A stretch of 22,149 nucleotides of DNA from positions 1-22,149 of the forward strand of contig JALHQH010000088.1 in assembly GCA_022842065.1 (NCBI GenBank). Reading direction: 5' to 3'. The stretch comes from Caldilineaceae bacterium. Its GTDB lineage: Bacteria > Chloroflexota > Anaerolineae > Caldilineales > Caldilineaceae. Under the pieces are notes generated by a model. That model was not told the DNA's origin. It was given only the letters and a program-made list of their open reading frames with translations, and did not search any database. The translations under genes and the position numbers were made by a program. The stretch's first letter is position 1, and every line of letters begins with the position of its first letter. Positions 1 to 7,418 of this stretch are shown here, piece by piece.

Positions 1-63
1 GTAGATGACTGGGATGTCATCCACCCGTTCCACACTTGCTTTGTTCTCCGCGATACTTGTCAT
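1..63 (-). CDS. Partial transposase-like gene, N-terminal 21 codons only
   Basis: The minus strand opens with ATG at 63 and stays open to the window edge. The peptide contains VERVDDIPVIY. That ERVDDIP string is what I remember from the start of IS1634/DUF4277-type transposases, where a line about a partner 'at the opposite end of a domain' follows; the recollection cannot be confirmed here. The start lies 34 bp downstream of the stop of the 260-residue gene on the same strand, with only a weak GGGCAG ribosome-binding candidate. Too little is present to judge integrity, terminal repeats or whether an insertion has occurred. It could also be the start of an unrelated gene. Confidence 0.4.
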   Translation of the reverse strand, partial: MTSIAENKASVERVDDIPVIY

Positions 64-97
64 ATCTGCCCAGTATCGCTAATCTTTCTTTTGATGT

Positions 98-880
98 CTA
101 ATTTACACGAACGTCCAGTGCATAATCAGTAATGACAACAGTACCTTGATCTAATTCTACGCGAACAGGATGGGGAAAGTGTTGGGTGACATTGCGTAAT
201 GCACCCACGATGGTATCACCATCAATTTGTTCCCAGGCTTCTAATTGTAACATAACTACGTATGTTCTCTGTACGCTTCCTTCATAAATGCGCGTAATGT
301 AAAAATCATGCGGAAGCCCTTGGCCCTGGGTTAGGTGTAGAAAGTAGAAACTAGTCTTAATATCACCGTGCAACCCAAGGATTTCCAGATCAAAAGCGGA
401 GAGGCGGGACGCACGGATACGTATATCATGCGCTTTGAAGTGGATTCCTGATTGAGATAGATCACGGAAAATTTCGGCTTCAAAGGCATAGCCTGCGGCA
501 AACGATTCCCAAAAGTACAGACAGTAGGCTAAAAGTAGATTCGATTGGGGTACATCAGCGTGCAATAAACCGGATGACTGTAGTCTTTGCACAATCTGGC
601 GTGAAAAGTGAGCACGGATTGGTTGATAACCCGTGGGTTCAGCTAGGGCTAACAAGGCGTCAATATATTGTTCAGCAAATGGGCGATCAACCTGTTGATC
701 ATAGATCTCGGAAAAATAAAGTTGTGTGTGTTTACTCGGTACAACGGCGTGGTGAAGCAGATTAAATCCAGCCAAAGCAATCTGCCACTCACTACTTGTA
801 AGGGTCATACGGCCAGAGACAAAGTATTTGAGAATGGCGGAGCGATGGGTATCAGAAAATGCTTGTGGCAGCTCGAACAT
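98..880 (-). CDS. Unrecognised 260-aa protein with a possible PD-(D/E)XK nuclease core
   Basis: No family is recognised with certainty. The protein has no signal peptide or membrane segment, so it is probably cytosolic. The second half reads like a PD-(D/E)XK fold: a helix with Glu134/Glu136 before a Gly-Ile-His-Phe strand, then Asp164 in FDLEI, then the Asp173-Ile-Lys175-Thr-Ser hairpin. The spacing D...DxK with a preceding acidic helix matches that superfamily. The first 120 residues look helical. The start is ATG at 880; no good ribosome-binding site precedes it. A minus-strand promoter candidate lies at 966-994. It is followed on the same strand by a transposase-like start, and it diverges from the DUF1703 gene, which itself ends in a PD-(D/E)XK domain. 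A nuclease role is inference only. Confidence 0.7.
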   Translation of the reverse strand: MFELPQAFSDTHRSAILKYFVSGRMTLTSSEWQIALAGFNLLHHAVVPSKHTQLYFSEIYDQQVDRPFAEQYIDALLALAEPTGYQPIRAHFSRQIVQRLQSSGLLHADVPQSNLLLAYCLYFWESFAAGYAFEAEIFRDLSQSGIHFKAHDIRIRASRLSAFDLEILGLHGDIKTSFYFLHLTQGQGLPHDFYITRIYEGSVQRTYVVMLQLEAWEQIDGDTIVGALRNVTQHFPHPVRVELDQGTVVITDYALDVRVN

Positions 881-965
881 TCATTATTCCAGTATTAACC
901 CATTGTTGTAACAAGTAAGAAGGATTATGGCAAAGCCATCGCAGAAGGAAGGGACGGCCTTCAGT

Positions 966-994
966 ATTATAAACAGTTTCAGCCATACAACCAA
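966..994 (-). promoter_or_regulatory. Candidate sigma-70 promoter for the 260-aa gene
   Basis: Read on the minus strand there is TTGGTT (994-989), a 17-bp spacer and a perfect TATAAT (971-966). This would start transcription near 958, leaving a leader of about 78 bases before the ATG at 880. The -35 box is weak. Confidence 0.4.
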
Positions 995-1056
995 AACAGT
1001 AGCACTAACAATAAGAACATTTTTGCTAATCGTGTGATTTTGCTCTATAGATAGTG

Positions 1057-1065
1057 TGGTATAAT
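1057..1065 (+). promoter_or_regulatory. Extended -10 promoter for the AAA-ATPase/DUF1703 gene
   Basis: TGGTATAAT is a perfect extended -10 element (TGn plus TATAAT at 1060-1065). No good -35 box stands at 16-18 bp, as is usual for extended -10 promoters. Transcription would start near 1072, about 150 bases before the chosen ATG at 1222. The rest of the 881-1221 gap, besides this and the divergent promoter at 966-994, shows no gene or strong repeat. Confidence 0.45.
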
Positions 1066-1221
1066 GGGTCTATTGACAGCGGTAGATATGACAAGAAAAC
1101 ATCGAATTTGACAGGCGCTCTATACAGCGCGCCATCGTTATGAGAACTAGAGGTGAATCTGAGTAGCACGATCAAATCAATCCTCTATAATGACTGTCAT
1201 CCGATCAGGAACCAATCCGCC

Positions 1222-3012
1222 ATGAAATTTCCCTACGGCATCAGCGACTTTTATAAGGTCATCACCGAAGCGTACCGCTACGTCGATCGCACCGACCGCA
1301 TTCCCCTCTTAGAAGCGGCAGGGCCGACCTTGCTTTTCCTGCGCCCGCGGCGTTTTGGCAAAAGCCTGTTACTTTCGATGTTGGAGAACTATTATGATGT
1401 CGCCAAGACGGCTGAGTTTGACCGCCTCTTTGGGGCTTTGGCGATTGGGCGCAACCCAACCGCGCTACGCAACCGCTATCTGGTGATGCGTTGGGACTTT
1501 TCGGATGTGGCCCCGCATCACAATGTGGATCAACTACAGCAAAATCTCTTTGATCACATTAACGACCGCATTAAGTTGTTTGCCCAGCGCTACGCCCATC
1601 TGCTCAAGACCGAGATTGAAATCAGCGAACGTAATGCCATGATCTCCTTTCGCGCGGCGCTGCGGGCCGTGGAAACGACCCCCTATAAACTCTATCTGCT
1701 GATCGATGAGTATGACAACTTTGCGAATGAAGTCTTAATGGGCGGACGCGTAGAGAGCCGAGAACGCTATGAGGGGTTGGTCTTTAGTGAAGGGGATTTT
1801 AAATCGGTCTTCAAGTCCGTGAAGGCCGGCGGTGCCGGCTTTGGGCTTGACCGTGTCTTTATTGTTGGTGTGTCGCCGATCGTTTTGCATGATGTGACCA
1901 GCGGGTTCAATATCGCTGAGAATATCTATTTCCGCGAAGATCTCAATGATCTCTGTGGTTTTACTGAAGCAGAAGTGACGCTAATGCTGCAACACATCGG
2001 CCAAAGTTGCGATCTAACAACGGCACAGCTCAATGAAGCCCGCGAACTAATGCGCATCTTTTACAATGGCTCACAATTTAGTGAAGAAGCAACCCAGCTA
2101 GTTTACAATCCCACTGCTGTCTTTTATTTCCTCAAAAATTTCGAGCGTACTTGTCGTTACCCGCGGCGCTTGCTGGATAGTAACTTAGCCCCCGATTATC
2201 AGAAAATAACCTACATCTCGGGGTTGCCCAAAGGGGAACAGGTCATCTTAGCGGCACTGGATGAGACAAAACCGCTCAGTGTGACCACCCTACAAGATCG
2301 GTTTGGTTTGCGCGAAATGTTGGCGGAAAGTAACACCGAAACCTTCATGGCATCGCTGCTTTACTATTTAGGGGTGCTTACCTTAGGCGGCATCAACCAA
2401 GATGGCGAACTCATCCTACGGATTCCCAATCTGGTGATTCAAGGGCTCTATGCTGAACGATTTGCTGAACTGTTATTGCCCGATGCCGAAGAGCGTGCAC
2501 AAGCACAAGCCGCTGCCAAGGCGCTCTATCAACGCGGTGACATCCAGCCGCTCTGTGCCCTTATTGAGCAACACATTTTTCCCGTCTTTGACAATCGCGA
2601 TTATATCCAAGCGAATGAGTTAACCATCAAAACGGCCTTTTTGACCCTGCTCTTCAACGATACTTTTTACATTATGGATTCTGAGGCGGCGTTACAACGC
2701 AGCTACGCCGATCTGACCATGATCCTACGCCCAGAGATGCGCCGTTTTCAACTGCTCGATATCCTGGTTGAATTTAAATTCGTGAAATTAAGCGAATTAG
2801 CGCAAAGCGGGATTGAAGCGCGCCAAATGGAGGCGAGTGCGTTACTGGCACTCGATGCCGTGAAGGTTAAACTCGCCGAAGCGCAAGGACAATTGCAGCG
2901 TTACCGCAAGGCGCTAGCGAAAAAGTATGGGGCAGCACTACGGCTGCGTACCTATGCCGTGGTTGCCATTGGCTTTGAACGCTTGATGTGGCAAGAAGTG
3001 CAAGCGGTGTAA
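1222..3012 (+). CDS. AAA-ATPase-like protein with C-terminal DUF1703 (PD-(D/E)XK) domain
   Basis: This 596-residue protein has the layout of the AAA-ATPase_like/PDDEXK_9 (DUF1703) family. Near the N terminus a shortened P-loop reads RPRRFGKSLL with Lys47. A Walker B stretch, LYLLIDEYDNF, follows with Asp162-Glu163. At the C terminus Asp497 in YADLTMI and Glu517-Phe-Lys519 in VEFKF form the nuclease-like D...ExK core. Family members are often multicopy, and their cellular role is unknown; some resemble mobile or defence genes. The frame is open from a GTG at 1153, but the ATG at 1222 is preferred. It has AGGAA about ten bases upstream, and family proteins normally begin with a similar short lead into FPYGISDF. 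No truncation or frameshift is visible. The gene appears monocistronic. Confidence 0.9.
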   Translation: MKFPYGISDFYKVITEAYRYVDRTDRIPLLEAAGPTLLFLRPRRFGKSLLLSMLENYYDVAKTAEFDRLFGALAIGRNPTALRNRYLVMRWDFSDVAPHHNVDQLQQNLFDHINDRIKLFAQRYAHLLKTEIEISERNAMISFRAALRAVETTPYKLYLLIDEYDNFANEVLMGGRVESRERYEGLVFSEGDFKSVFKSVKAGGAGFGLDRVFIVGVSPIVLHDVTSGFNIAENIYFREDLNDLCGFTEAEVTLMLQHIGQSCDLTTAQLNEARELMRIFYNGSQFSEEATQLVYNPTAVFYFLKNFERTCRYPRRLLDSNLAPDYQKITYISGLPKGEQVILAALDETKPLSVTTLQDRFGLREMLAESNTETFMASLLYYLGVLTLGGINQDGELILRIPNLVIQGLYAERFAELLLPDAEERAQAQAAAKALYQRGDIQPLCALIEQHIFPVFDNRDYIQANELTIKTAFLTLLFNDTFYIMDSEAALQRSYADLTMILRPEMRRFQLLDILVEFKFVKLSELAQSGIEARQMEASALLALDAVKVKLAEAQGQLQRYRKALAKKYGAALRLRTYAVVAIGFERLMWQEVQAV

Positions 3013-3136
3013 CACTTTTTGTAGTACCTTGGTAGTGCACATTGTAACGATTAGTTGCTCCACAGTCAGGCTGCGTTCTGCTTTAATAGTCACCATGCAA
3101 GCAGACGTAACCGGACTGAGCCAAAAGGAGCAACTT

Positions 3137-4513
3137 ATGCAAAAGCAATCAACCTCTCACGCCATTGTCATCGGCGGCAGCATTGCGGGTTTACTCGCCG
3201 CCCGCGTCCTCAGTGAACGCTTTACTGAAGTCACCATTATCGAGCGCGACCAGTTGCCGCACGGGGCGGAAACACGCAAAGGGACGCCGCAAGCGCGCCA
3301 CGGTCACGGTCTATTAGCCGGCGGCTACCATATCATGGCGCGACTGTTCCCTGGCTTTGGGCAAGAGCTGATCGCCAACGGCGCGCTGCCGGCGGATGTG
3401 ATTGCCAATGCGCGCTGGTATCAGATGGGGGGCTATAAGGCCCAGTTCCAGAGTGGCATCGAAGGGCTGTTGATGAGCCGCCCGCTGATCGAGTCGGTGA
3501 TCCGCCGTCGGGTGTTGACCATTCCCAATGTGCAGGTGCTTGAAAATGGGGTCCACGCGTTGTGCGCCCAAGCAGAGCAGGGGCGGGTGACCGGAGTCAG
3601 GTTAGCGACTGGTGAGGAAGTAAGCGCCGATCTCGTTGTTGATGCCAGTGGCCGTGGCTCGCGTGCCCCGGCTTGGCTAGAGGCGCTGGGTTATGCCAAA
3701 CCAGTCGAAGAGCAGGTCAAGATCGACGTGGGCTACACCACCCGCATCTTCCGCCGCCGCCCGACCGATCTCAATGGCAACCTGGCCACTTTTATCACTC
3801 CCACCGCGCCCATAGAGACGCGGGTTGGTTTTATCGTGGCGATGGAAGGGGATCGCTGGATTGTTTCCCTGGGCGGCTGGCTAGGCGACCATGCGCCAAC
3901 CGATCTCGAGGGTTGGATCGAATTTGCCCGCAGCTTAGCGGCCCCCGATATCTATGACGTGGTGAATGCTGCTGAGCCGCTTGGTGATGCCGTCGTCCAC
4001 AAGATTCCGACCAATCAACGCCGCCGCTATGAGGGCTTGGCGCCCAGCCCCGCTGGTTTCGTGGTGATGGGTGATGCCCTCTGTGCTTTTAACCCGGTTT
4101 ATGGGCAGGGGATGACGGTAGCGGCCTTTGAAGCACAGACACTAGAGCAAACGCTGGCGGAGGACCCTACGCTGGCAGATCTACACCGCCGTTTCTTTGC
4201 CAAAGCGGCCAAAATTGTCGATATCCCCTGGTCGATGGCAACGGGCGAAGATTTCCGCTATCCCGCGATTGCGGGCAAACGCCCCGCCGGCACCGCCCTT
4301 TTGCACAGCTTTATGACGCGGGTTCACCACGTTGCGCGCACCGATGAGGTTGTCTGCCGCACCTTCTTCGAGGTGGCGAATCTGCTCAAGCCGCCCACTG
4401 CACTCTTTGCGCCGGCTGTGGCATGGCGCTTGTTGACCGGTGGGCGGCAGGTCGCCAAGTGGGAGCGGACAAAGCGGCTGGAAGTGGCGCGACCGTCGTT
4501 GCAGGGGCGTTGA
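3137..4513 (+). CDS. FAD-dependent monooxygenase/oxidoreductase
   Basis: This 458-residue flavoprotein belongs to the group A flavin monooxygenase superfamily (UbiH/squalene-epoxidase/geranylgeranyl-reductase-like). The dinucleotide-binding Rossmann motif is VIGGSIAG (residues 11-18), followed by the Glu of IIERD that binds ribose. The second FAD motif GDALCAFNPVYGQG begins at Gly312-Asp313. Members typically oxygenate or reduce hydrophobic or aromatic substrates using NAD(P)H; the substrate here is unknown. No signal peptide is present. The start is ATG 3137, with AAAGGAG six bases upstream; an upstream in-frame extension to 3029 lacks a ribosome-binding site and reads as noncoding. The gene begins 124 bp after the DUF1703 stop and ends just before a strong terminator, so it may be its own unit. 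Confidence 0.88.
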   Translation: MQKQSTSHAIVIGGSIAGLLAARVLSERFTEVTIIERDQLPHGAETRKGTPQARHGHGLLAGGYHIMARLFPGFGQELIANGALPADVIANARWYQMGGYKAQFQSGIEGLLMSRPLIESVIRRRVLTIPNVQVLENGVHALCAQAEQGRVTGVRLATGEEVSADLVVDASGRGSRAPAWLEALGYAKPVEEQVKIDVGYTTRIFRRRPTDLNGNLATFITPTAPIETRVGFIVAMEGDRWIVSLGGWLGDHAPTDLEGWIEFARSLAAPDIYDVVNAAEPLGDAVVHKIPTNQRRRYEGLAPSPAGFVVMGDALCAFNPVYGQGMTVAAFEAQTLEQTLAEDPTLADLHRRFFAKAAKIVDIPWSMATGEDFRYPAIAGKRPAGTALLHSFMTRVHHVARTDEVVCRTFFEVANLLKPPTALFAPAVAWRLLTGGRQVAKWERTKRLEVARPSLQGR

Positions 4514-4539
4514 CAGCGCCATCGGCTAGTTTTGAACGA

Positions 4540-4584
4540 ACAAAAAAGAGTCGCAACCGTGTATGGTCTGCGACTCTTTTTTGT
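4540..4584. terminator. Bidirectional intrinsic terminator
   Basis: There is a perfect 16-bp inverted repeat, ACAAAAAAGAGTCGCA (4540-4555) against TGCGACTCTTTTTTGT (4569-4584). The 13-base loop contains a further ACC/GGT pair. The stem is GC-containing at its core and ends in six T on either strand, so it can terminate in both directions. It lies 27 bp after the FAD monooxygenase stop. Confidence 0.85.
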
Positions 4585-4607
4585 GACTTAAGGCGATATA
4601 CCGTACG

Positions 4608-4632
4608 ATGATATTGCTTTGATGAGTATCAT
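4608..4632. promoter_or_regulatory. Dyad ATGATA-N13-TATCAT upstream of the acetyltransferase
   Basis: ATGATA (4608-4613) and TATCAT (4627-4632) form a small dyad 55 bp before the GNAT start. It sits where an operator would be expected. No convincing -35/-10 pair could be placed beside it, so this is only a candidate. Confidence 0.2.
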
Positions 4633-4686
4633 TGGGGGAGACCGACTCGACATAACGCTTAAACGTTGGCAAGGAGATTGCCGCGC

Positions 4687-5484
4687 ATGAAAAGCCAGAT
4701 CATTCCGATGAGCATTGATGAATTTCATACCATGTCGTGGCAACTGGGCTGGAAGCACGAGTATTGGGAGGGTGCCGCCCGCATTTCGCCAAGCCACACC
4801 GCGATTGCCACCGTCACAGTACCGGTGACGCCCCGGTCGCTTGCGCCGCCTTGTCTATTGCGCCCGGTGACAGTCGAAGACATTCCCCTTTTATTACCGG
4901 CCTATCTTGCAGCGTTCGCCGACACGATTGACTATTGCGACTATACCAGCGAACGGATTGCCAAGGCCGCCGCAGAAAACCTGCAAAGCTATTTTGCCGG
5001 CAAACGCGGCACGCCACTAGCCGTTTCGCAGATTGCCCTGGCGTCCGACCAGGCCGAACCCACGGCGATTGGGGTTGCGAATGTGGTGGAAAAGCGGAAT
5101 GGCGATGCCTTTCTCGATCTCCTTTTCGTTGCGCCCGCGTGGCAGGGCAAAGGCGTTGCCACAGCGATGGTGGGCGCGGTCCTCAACGAACTTAGCGCGC
5201 TGCAAAAGCCAACGTTGAAAAGTCGCTACATGCTCGGCAACGAAGCCAGCCGCGCCTGGCATCAACGTTTTGGCTTTGTCGAAGAGGTCGATCTTTTTCT
5301 GATTCGTCACTACTATTATCACGCCCACCACGAATGGGAACGCCACGCGACGTTGGGGGATCTCGACGCGGCGGCATTGGTTAAGCTGGCCGCGCGGCGC
5401 GATCGGTGGGGTCAATTGTTAGATGAAGTCGAGGAACATGCAAACACTTATGGCATCACGTCGGTAATGCCGGGGTTCGAATAG
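4687..5484 (+). CDS. GNAT family N-acetyltransferase with N-terminal extension
   Basis: This 265-residue cytosolic protein would transfer an acyl group from acyl-CoA to an unknown acceptor. Residues from about 60 to 215 form the GNAT domain. It opens with LRPVTVEDIPLLLPAYLAAF and holds the acetyl-CoA loop WQGKGVATAM (Gln153-Gly-Lys-Gly-Val-Ala158). Motif B is NEASRAWHQRFGF. Residues 1-40 contain MSIDEFHTM and KHEYWEGAARISPSH, which look like the first strand and hairpin of Uma2 (DUF820) proteins rather than GNAT. A 50-residue helical tail follows. ATG 4687 has AAGGAG ten bases upstream; an upstream TTG at 4666 is in frame but would place the ribosome-binding site inside the gene. It converges with the aldo/keto reductase at 5548, 63 bp away. 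Confidence 0.87.
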   Translation: MKSQIIPMSIDEFHTMSWQLGWKHEYWEGAARISPSHTAIATVTVPVTPRSLAPPCLLRPVTVEDIPLLLPAYLAAFADTIDYCDYTSERIAKAAAENLQSYFAGKRGTPLAVSQIALASDQAEPTAIGVANVVEKRNGDAFLDLLFVAPAWQGKGVATAMVGAVLNELSALQKPTLKSRYMLGNEASRAWHQRFGFVEEVDLFLIRHYYYHAHHEWERHATLGDLDAAALVKLAARRDRWGQLLDEVEEHANTYGITSVMPGFE

Positions 5485-5547
5485 TCCAGACAAACATGAA
5501 TAGCTTCGGCGGTGATGGGCGGGTAATCTGCTGAACGTGGAGCGAGG

Positions 5548-6429
5548 CTAGGCAGCTTCATCTTCACTGCGATAAATCCCCGCCGTCAATCGCGGTAACT
5601 GGGCCATGTCGTACCCTGGTTGAAAGCCTTCCACAATCGCCACATTCCGCCCTACTTCATCCGGCCAGCGCATTCCCACAATGGGAATGTGGACCCGACT
5701 ATCCGCCAAGACAAATTTCAGCGCGACTTCATAGAGATCGTTCGCCGCTTGCCAGCCGGGGGCGAGGTGTTGAGCAATGCGTTGCAACATGCCGGAGGTC
5801 ATCGTGCGCATGGTGGCAACGCCCAGGTCGGCATCACGGGCCTGGTTGAGGACATGCAGCGCGGCGGCCTGGTAGATCAGGTTGTAACGCACTTGCATCA
5901 CATCAAAGGCCCCGCTGGCGATCAGTGGCTGTGCGGTCCACGGCTCTTCCACGGTAAAACCGAGAAAACGCACTTTGCCCTGATCCCGGAGTGCCACCAG
6001 CGCGTCGAGCAAGCCATCGTTGAGGATATGATCGACCTCAGCAGCGGTGTACATGCCGCCGTGGAATTGGATCACGTCGATCACGTCGGTACGCAACCGG
6101 CGCAACGATGATTCAACACTGGCCGTGACCTCCGCCGCCGTCAAGTTACGATAGCCAACTTTAGTGGCGAGCGTAAACTGGTCACGCCGTTTTTCGGTTG
6201 CTTCCCCGATGATCGATTCGCTGTTGCCATCGCCATAGCTGGGCGCGGTGTCAATGTAGTTGATGCCGGCATCAAGCGCGGTATGGACCGTGGTGATGGC
6301 AGTTTGACGGCCTGCTGGGGAGAAGGGATCCCAGTCGCGGGCTTTGTTGACGCCGCCAAAGGGGTAGCCGCCGAGGGCGATCCGAGTGACGGAGAGATTG
6401 GTTTTGCCGAAACGGGTTCGTGGGATCAT
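5548..6429 (-). CDS. Aldo/keto reductase (first copy)
   Basis: This 293-residue NAD(P)H-dependent oxidoreductase reduces aldehydes or ketones, and its substrate is unknown. The catalytic tetrad is complete: Asp60 (YIDTAPSYG), Tyr65, Lys90 (LATKVG) and His123 (IQFHGG). The N-terminal beta hairpin is TRFGKTNLSVTRIALGG. The length is near the usual 280-330. The C-terminal cofactor region is shorter than in the second copy at 20134. The start ATG at 6429 lies nine bases after the DUF433 stop and has no clear ribosome-binding site. It may therefore be translated by coupling as the last gene of the toxin-antitoxin operon. The functional tie to those genes is unclear. Confidence 0.9.
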   Translation of the reverse strand: MIPRTRFGKTNLSVTRIALGGYPFGGVNKARDWDPFSPAGRQTAITTVHTALDAGINYIDTAPSYGDGNSESIIGEATEKRRDQFTLATKVGYRNLTAAEVTASVESSLRRLRTDVIDVIQFHGGMYTAAEVDHILNDGLLDALVALRDQGKVRFLGFTVEEPWTAQPLIASGAFDVMQVRYNLIYQAAALHVLNQARDADLGVATMRTMTSGMLQRIAQHLAPGWQAANDLYEVALKFVLADSRVHIPIVGMRWPDEVGRNVAIVEGFQPGYDMAQLPRLTAGIYRSEDEAA

Positions 6430-6438
6430 AAAGCTGTG

Positions 6439-6669
6439 CTAAACTTCTTCACTCTCACGTAGGGCTTGGTCAATTTCATCATGGTAACTAATTGCGTACG
6501 CCCACGCATTTTCGAGATCTTGTTGACAAAGGGATGGGAAATTCTCAAGAATCTGTTCGTTGTTCCAGCCTAAGCGCCGATACCCTTCCAAGGCCCAAAC
6601 CGGAATACGTGTGCGTACAATACAGGCATCACCACCAACAACACCAAGTGTTTTTTCAGTACCACACAT
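6439..6669 (-). CDS. DUF433 family protein
   Basis: This 76-residue protein matches the DUF433 pattern: GGDACIVRTRIPVWALEGYRRLGWNNEQILENFPSL, followed by a helix with NAWAYAISYHDEID. The family has a small helix-turn-helix-like fold. Members are usually found beside DUF5615 PIN-like toxins and are treated as antitoxin-like. Here the neighbour is a RelE/ParE-like toxin instead. The start ATG 6669 has AGAGG nine bases upstream, and the gene starts 15 bases after the toxin stop. Whether it is a third component of the module or an independent regulator cannot be told from sequence. Confidence 0.85.
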   Translation of the reverse strand: MCGTEKTLGVVGGDACIVRTRIPVWALEGYRRLGWNNEQILENFPSLCQQDLENAWAYAISYHDEIDQALRESEEV

Positions 6670-6684
6670 TGTTGTGGCCTCTCA

Positions 6685-7020
6685 TCAAAGCTCGGCTAGT
6701 AATTCATCCAGATCGTGGTAATCATACGGGGGTCGTTTCTGAATCGTGAGCACAGCAATTTCATGCCACTGCTCGCTAATGGCATACACGATTCGCCAAT
6801 CAACTAGTCGAATGCGCCGAACCTCCCAGTCAACTGCTACAGAGATGGGCAGCGCAAGCTCTTTGCTCTGTACAGGGCGAGGTTGCTCAACTAATTCATC
6901 AATTAAACGGGTAATTTGTTGACGTACATGACCCGGCAATTCCCGACGTGCGGCATGTACAGCAGGTTTCATCCAGATCTTATACGGTTGCGGCTGTGCT
7001 TGCGGCTTCTTCGACGCCAT
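6685..7020 (-). CDS. RelE/ParE-type toxin of a type II toxin-antitoxin system
   Basis: This 111-residue basic protein has the RelE/ParE layout. Two N-terminal helices (AVHAARRELPGHVRQQITRLIDELVEQPRP) precede a sheet with WEVRRIRLVDWRIVYAI and IAVLTIQKRPPYDYHDL. The RIxxVDWRIVYAI strand and the terminal basic-aromatic stretch are typical. RelE relatives cleave mRNA on ribosomes and ParE relatives poison gyrase; sequence alone does not say which applies. The ATG at 7020 has GAGGA five bases upstream. The first 41 bases lie inside the antitoxin gene, giving tight coupling. The family call is good; the molecular target is not known. Confidence 0.85.
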   Translation of the reverse strand: MASKKPQAQPQPYKIWMKPAVHAARRELPGHVRQQITRLIDELVEQPRPVQSKELALPISVAVDWEVRRIRLVDWRIVYAISEQWHEIAVLTIQKRPPYDYHDLDELLAEL

Positions 7021-7246
7021 CCCAATCCTCGCGAATATCTTCCCAGGCTAACCAGCCAGCTTGCTGTGGTCGCCCACCGGCACTTTCCAGTTCAGCAAGT
7101 GTCTGTGTCGCAATCTTCGTGTCAATCACTGTTTCCAGCCAATCCACCAGTTTTTCCCAGGCGTGAATATCCATCAACACCGCAGTACGCTTGCCCTCGT
7201 CGTTGACAACAAATTGGGCCGATTGTAGTGCATCAACAATCGTCAT
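6980..7246 (-). CDS. Antitoxin partner of the RelE/ParE-like toxin
   Basis: This 88-residue acidic protein starts MTIVDALQSAQFVVNDEGKRTAVLMDIHAWEKLVDWLE when read in pieces. It carries the strand 'VVND(E)GKRTAVLMD' and the helix after it seen in Phd/YefM-like antitoxins, followed by an acidic tail (WEDIREDWDGVEE) that would wrap the toxin. The track allows a TTG start six bases upstream, but ATG 7246 has a perfect GGAGG (7257-7253) six bases away and is chosen. It is the first gene of the operon, as antitoxins usually are. It probably autoregulates the divergent promoter region, by analogy with the family. Confidence 0.8.
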   Translation of the reverse strand: MTIVDALQSAQFVVNDEGKRTAVLMDIHAWEKLVDWLETVIDTKIATQTLAELESAGGRPQQAGWLAWEDIREDWDGVEEAASTAATV

Positions 7247-7302
7247 AATCAACCTCCACTCTATTCACCGCACTGTCAGTCCGAATAGCGGTATGACCAA
7301 GA

Positions 7303-7331
7303 TTGCCCTTCAGACATAGAATCGTTACAAT
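7303..7331 (+). promoter_or_regulatory. Promoter for the metallo-beta-lactamase-fold gene
   Basis: TTGCCC (7303-7308), a 17-bp spacer and TACAAT (7326-7331) form a reasonable sigma-70 promoter. Its -10 box lies seven bases from the divergent antitoxin -10, so the two promoters must compete for polymerase. Confidence 0.45.
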
Positions 7332-7337
7332 AGAGCC

Positions 7338-7346
7338 ATTATATCA
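7338..7346 (-). promoter_or_regulatory. Extended -10 promoter for the toxin-antitoxin operon
   Basis: On the minus strand TGATATAAT (7346-7338) is a perfect extended -10 element. Transcription would start near 7331, with a leader of about 85 bases before the antitoxin ATG at 7246. Confidence 0.45.
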
Positions 7347-7418
7347 CAACTTACGCTCGTTGCTAGCTGCATTTTCAGCTTTATTGCTCCCTCAACATTG
7401 CACCCAGAGGAGACCACC

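Noticed and set aside
1153..1221. GTG start giving a 619-aa DUF1703 protein
   Set aside because: No ribosome-binding site at proper distance; ATG 1222 has AGGAA upstream and fits the family start.
3029..3136. N-terminal extension of the FAD monooxygenase
   Set aside because: Would bury the strong AAAGGAG site in the coding region, and the extension has no family similarity.
5017..5415. 132-aa minus-strand frame opposite the acetyltransferase
   Set aside because: Antisense shadow of the GNAT domain, which has clear motifs.
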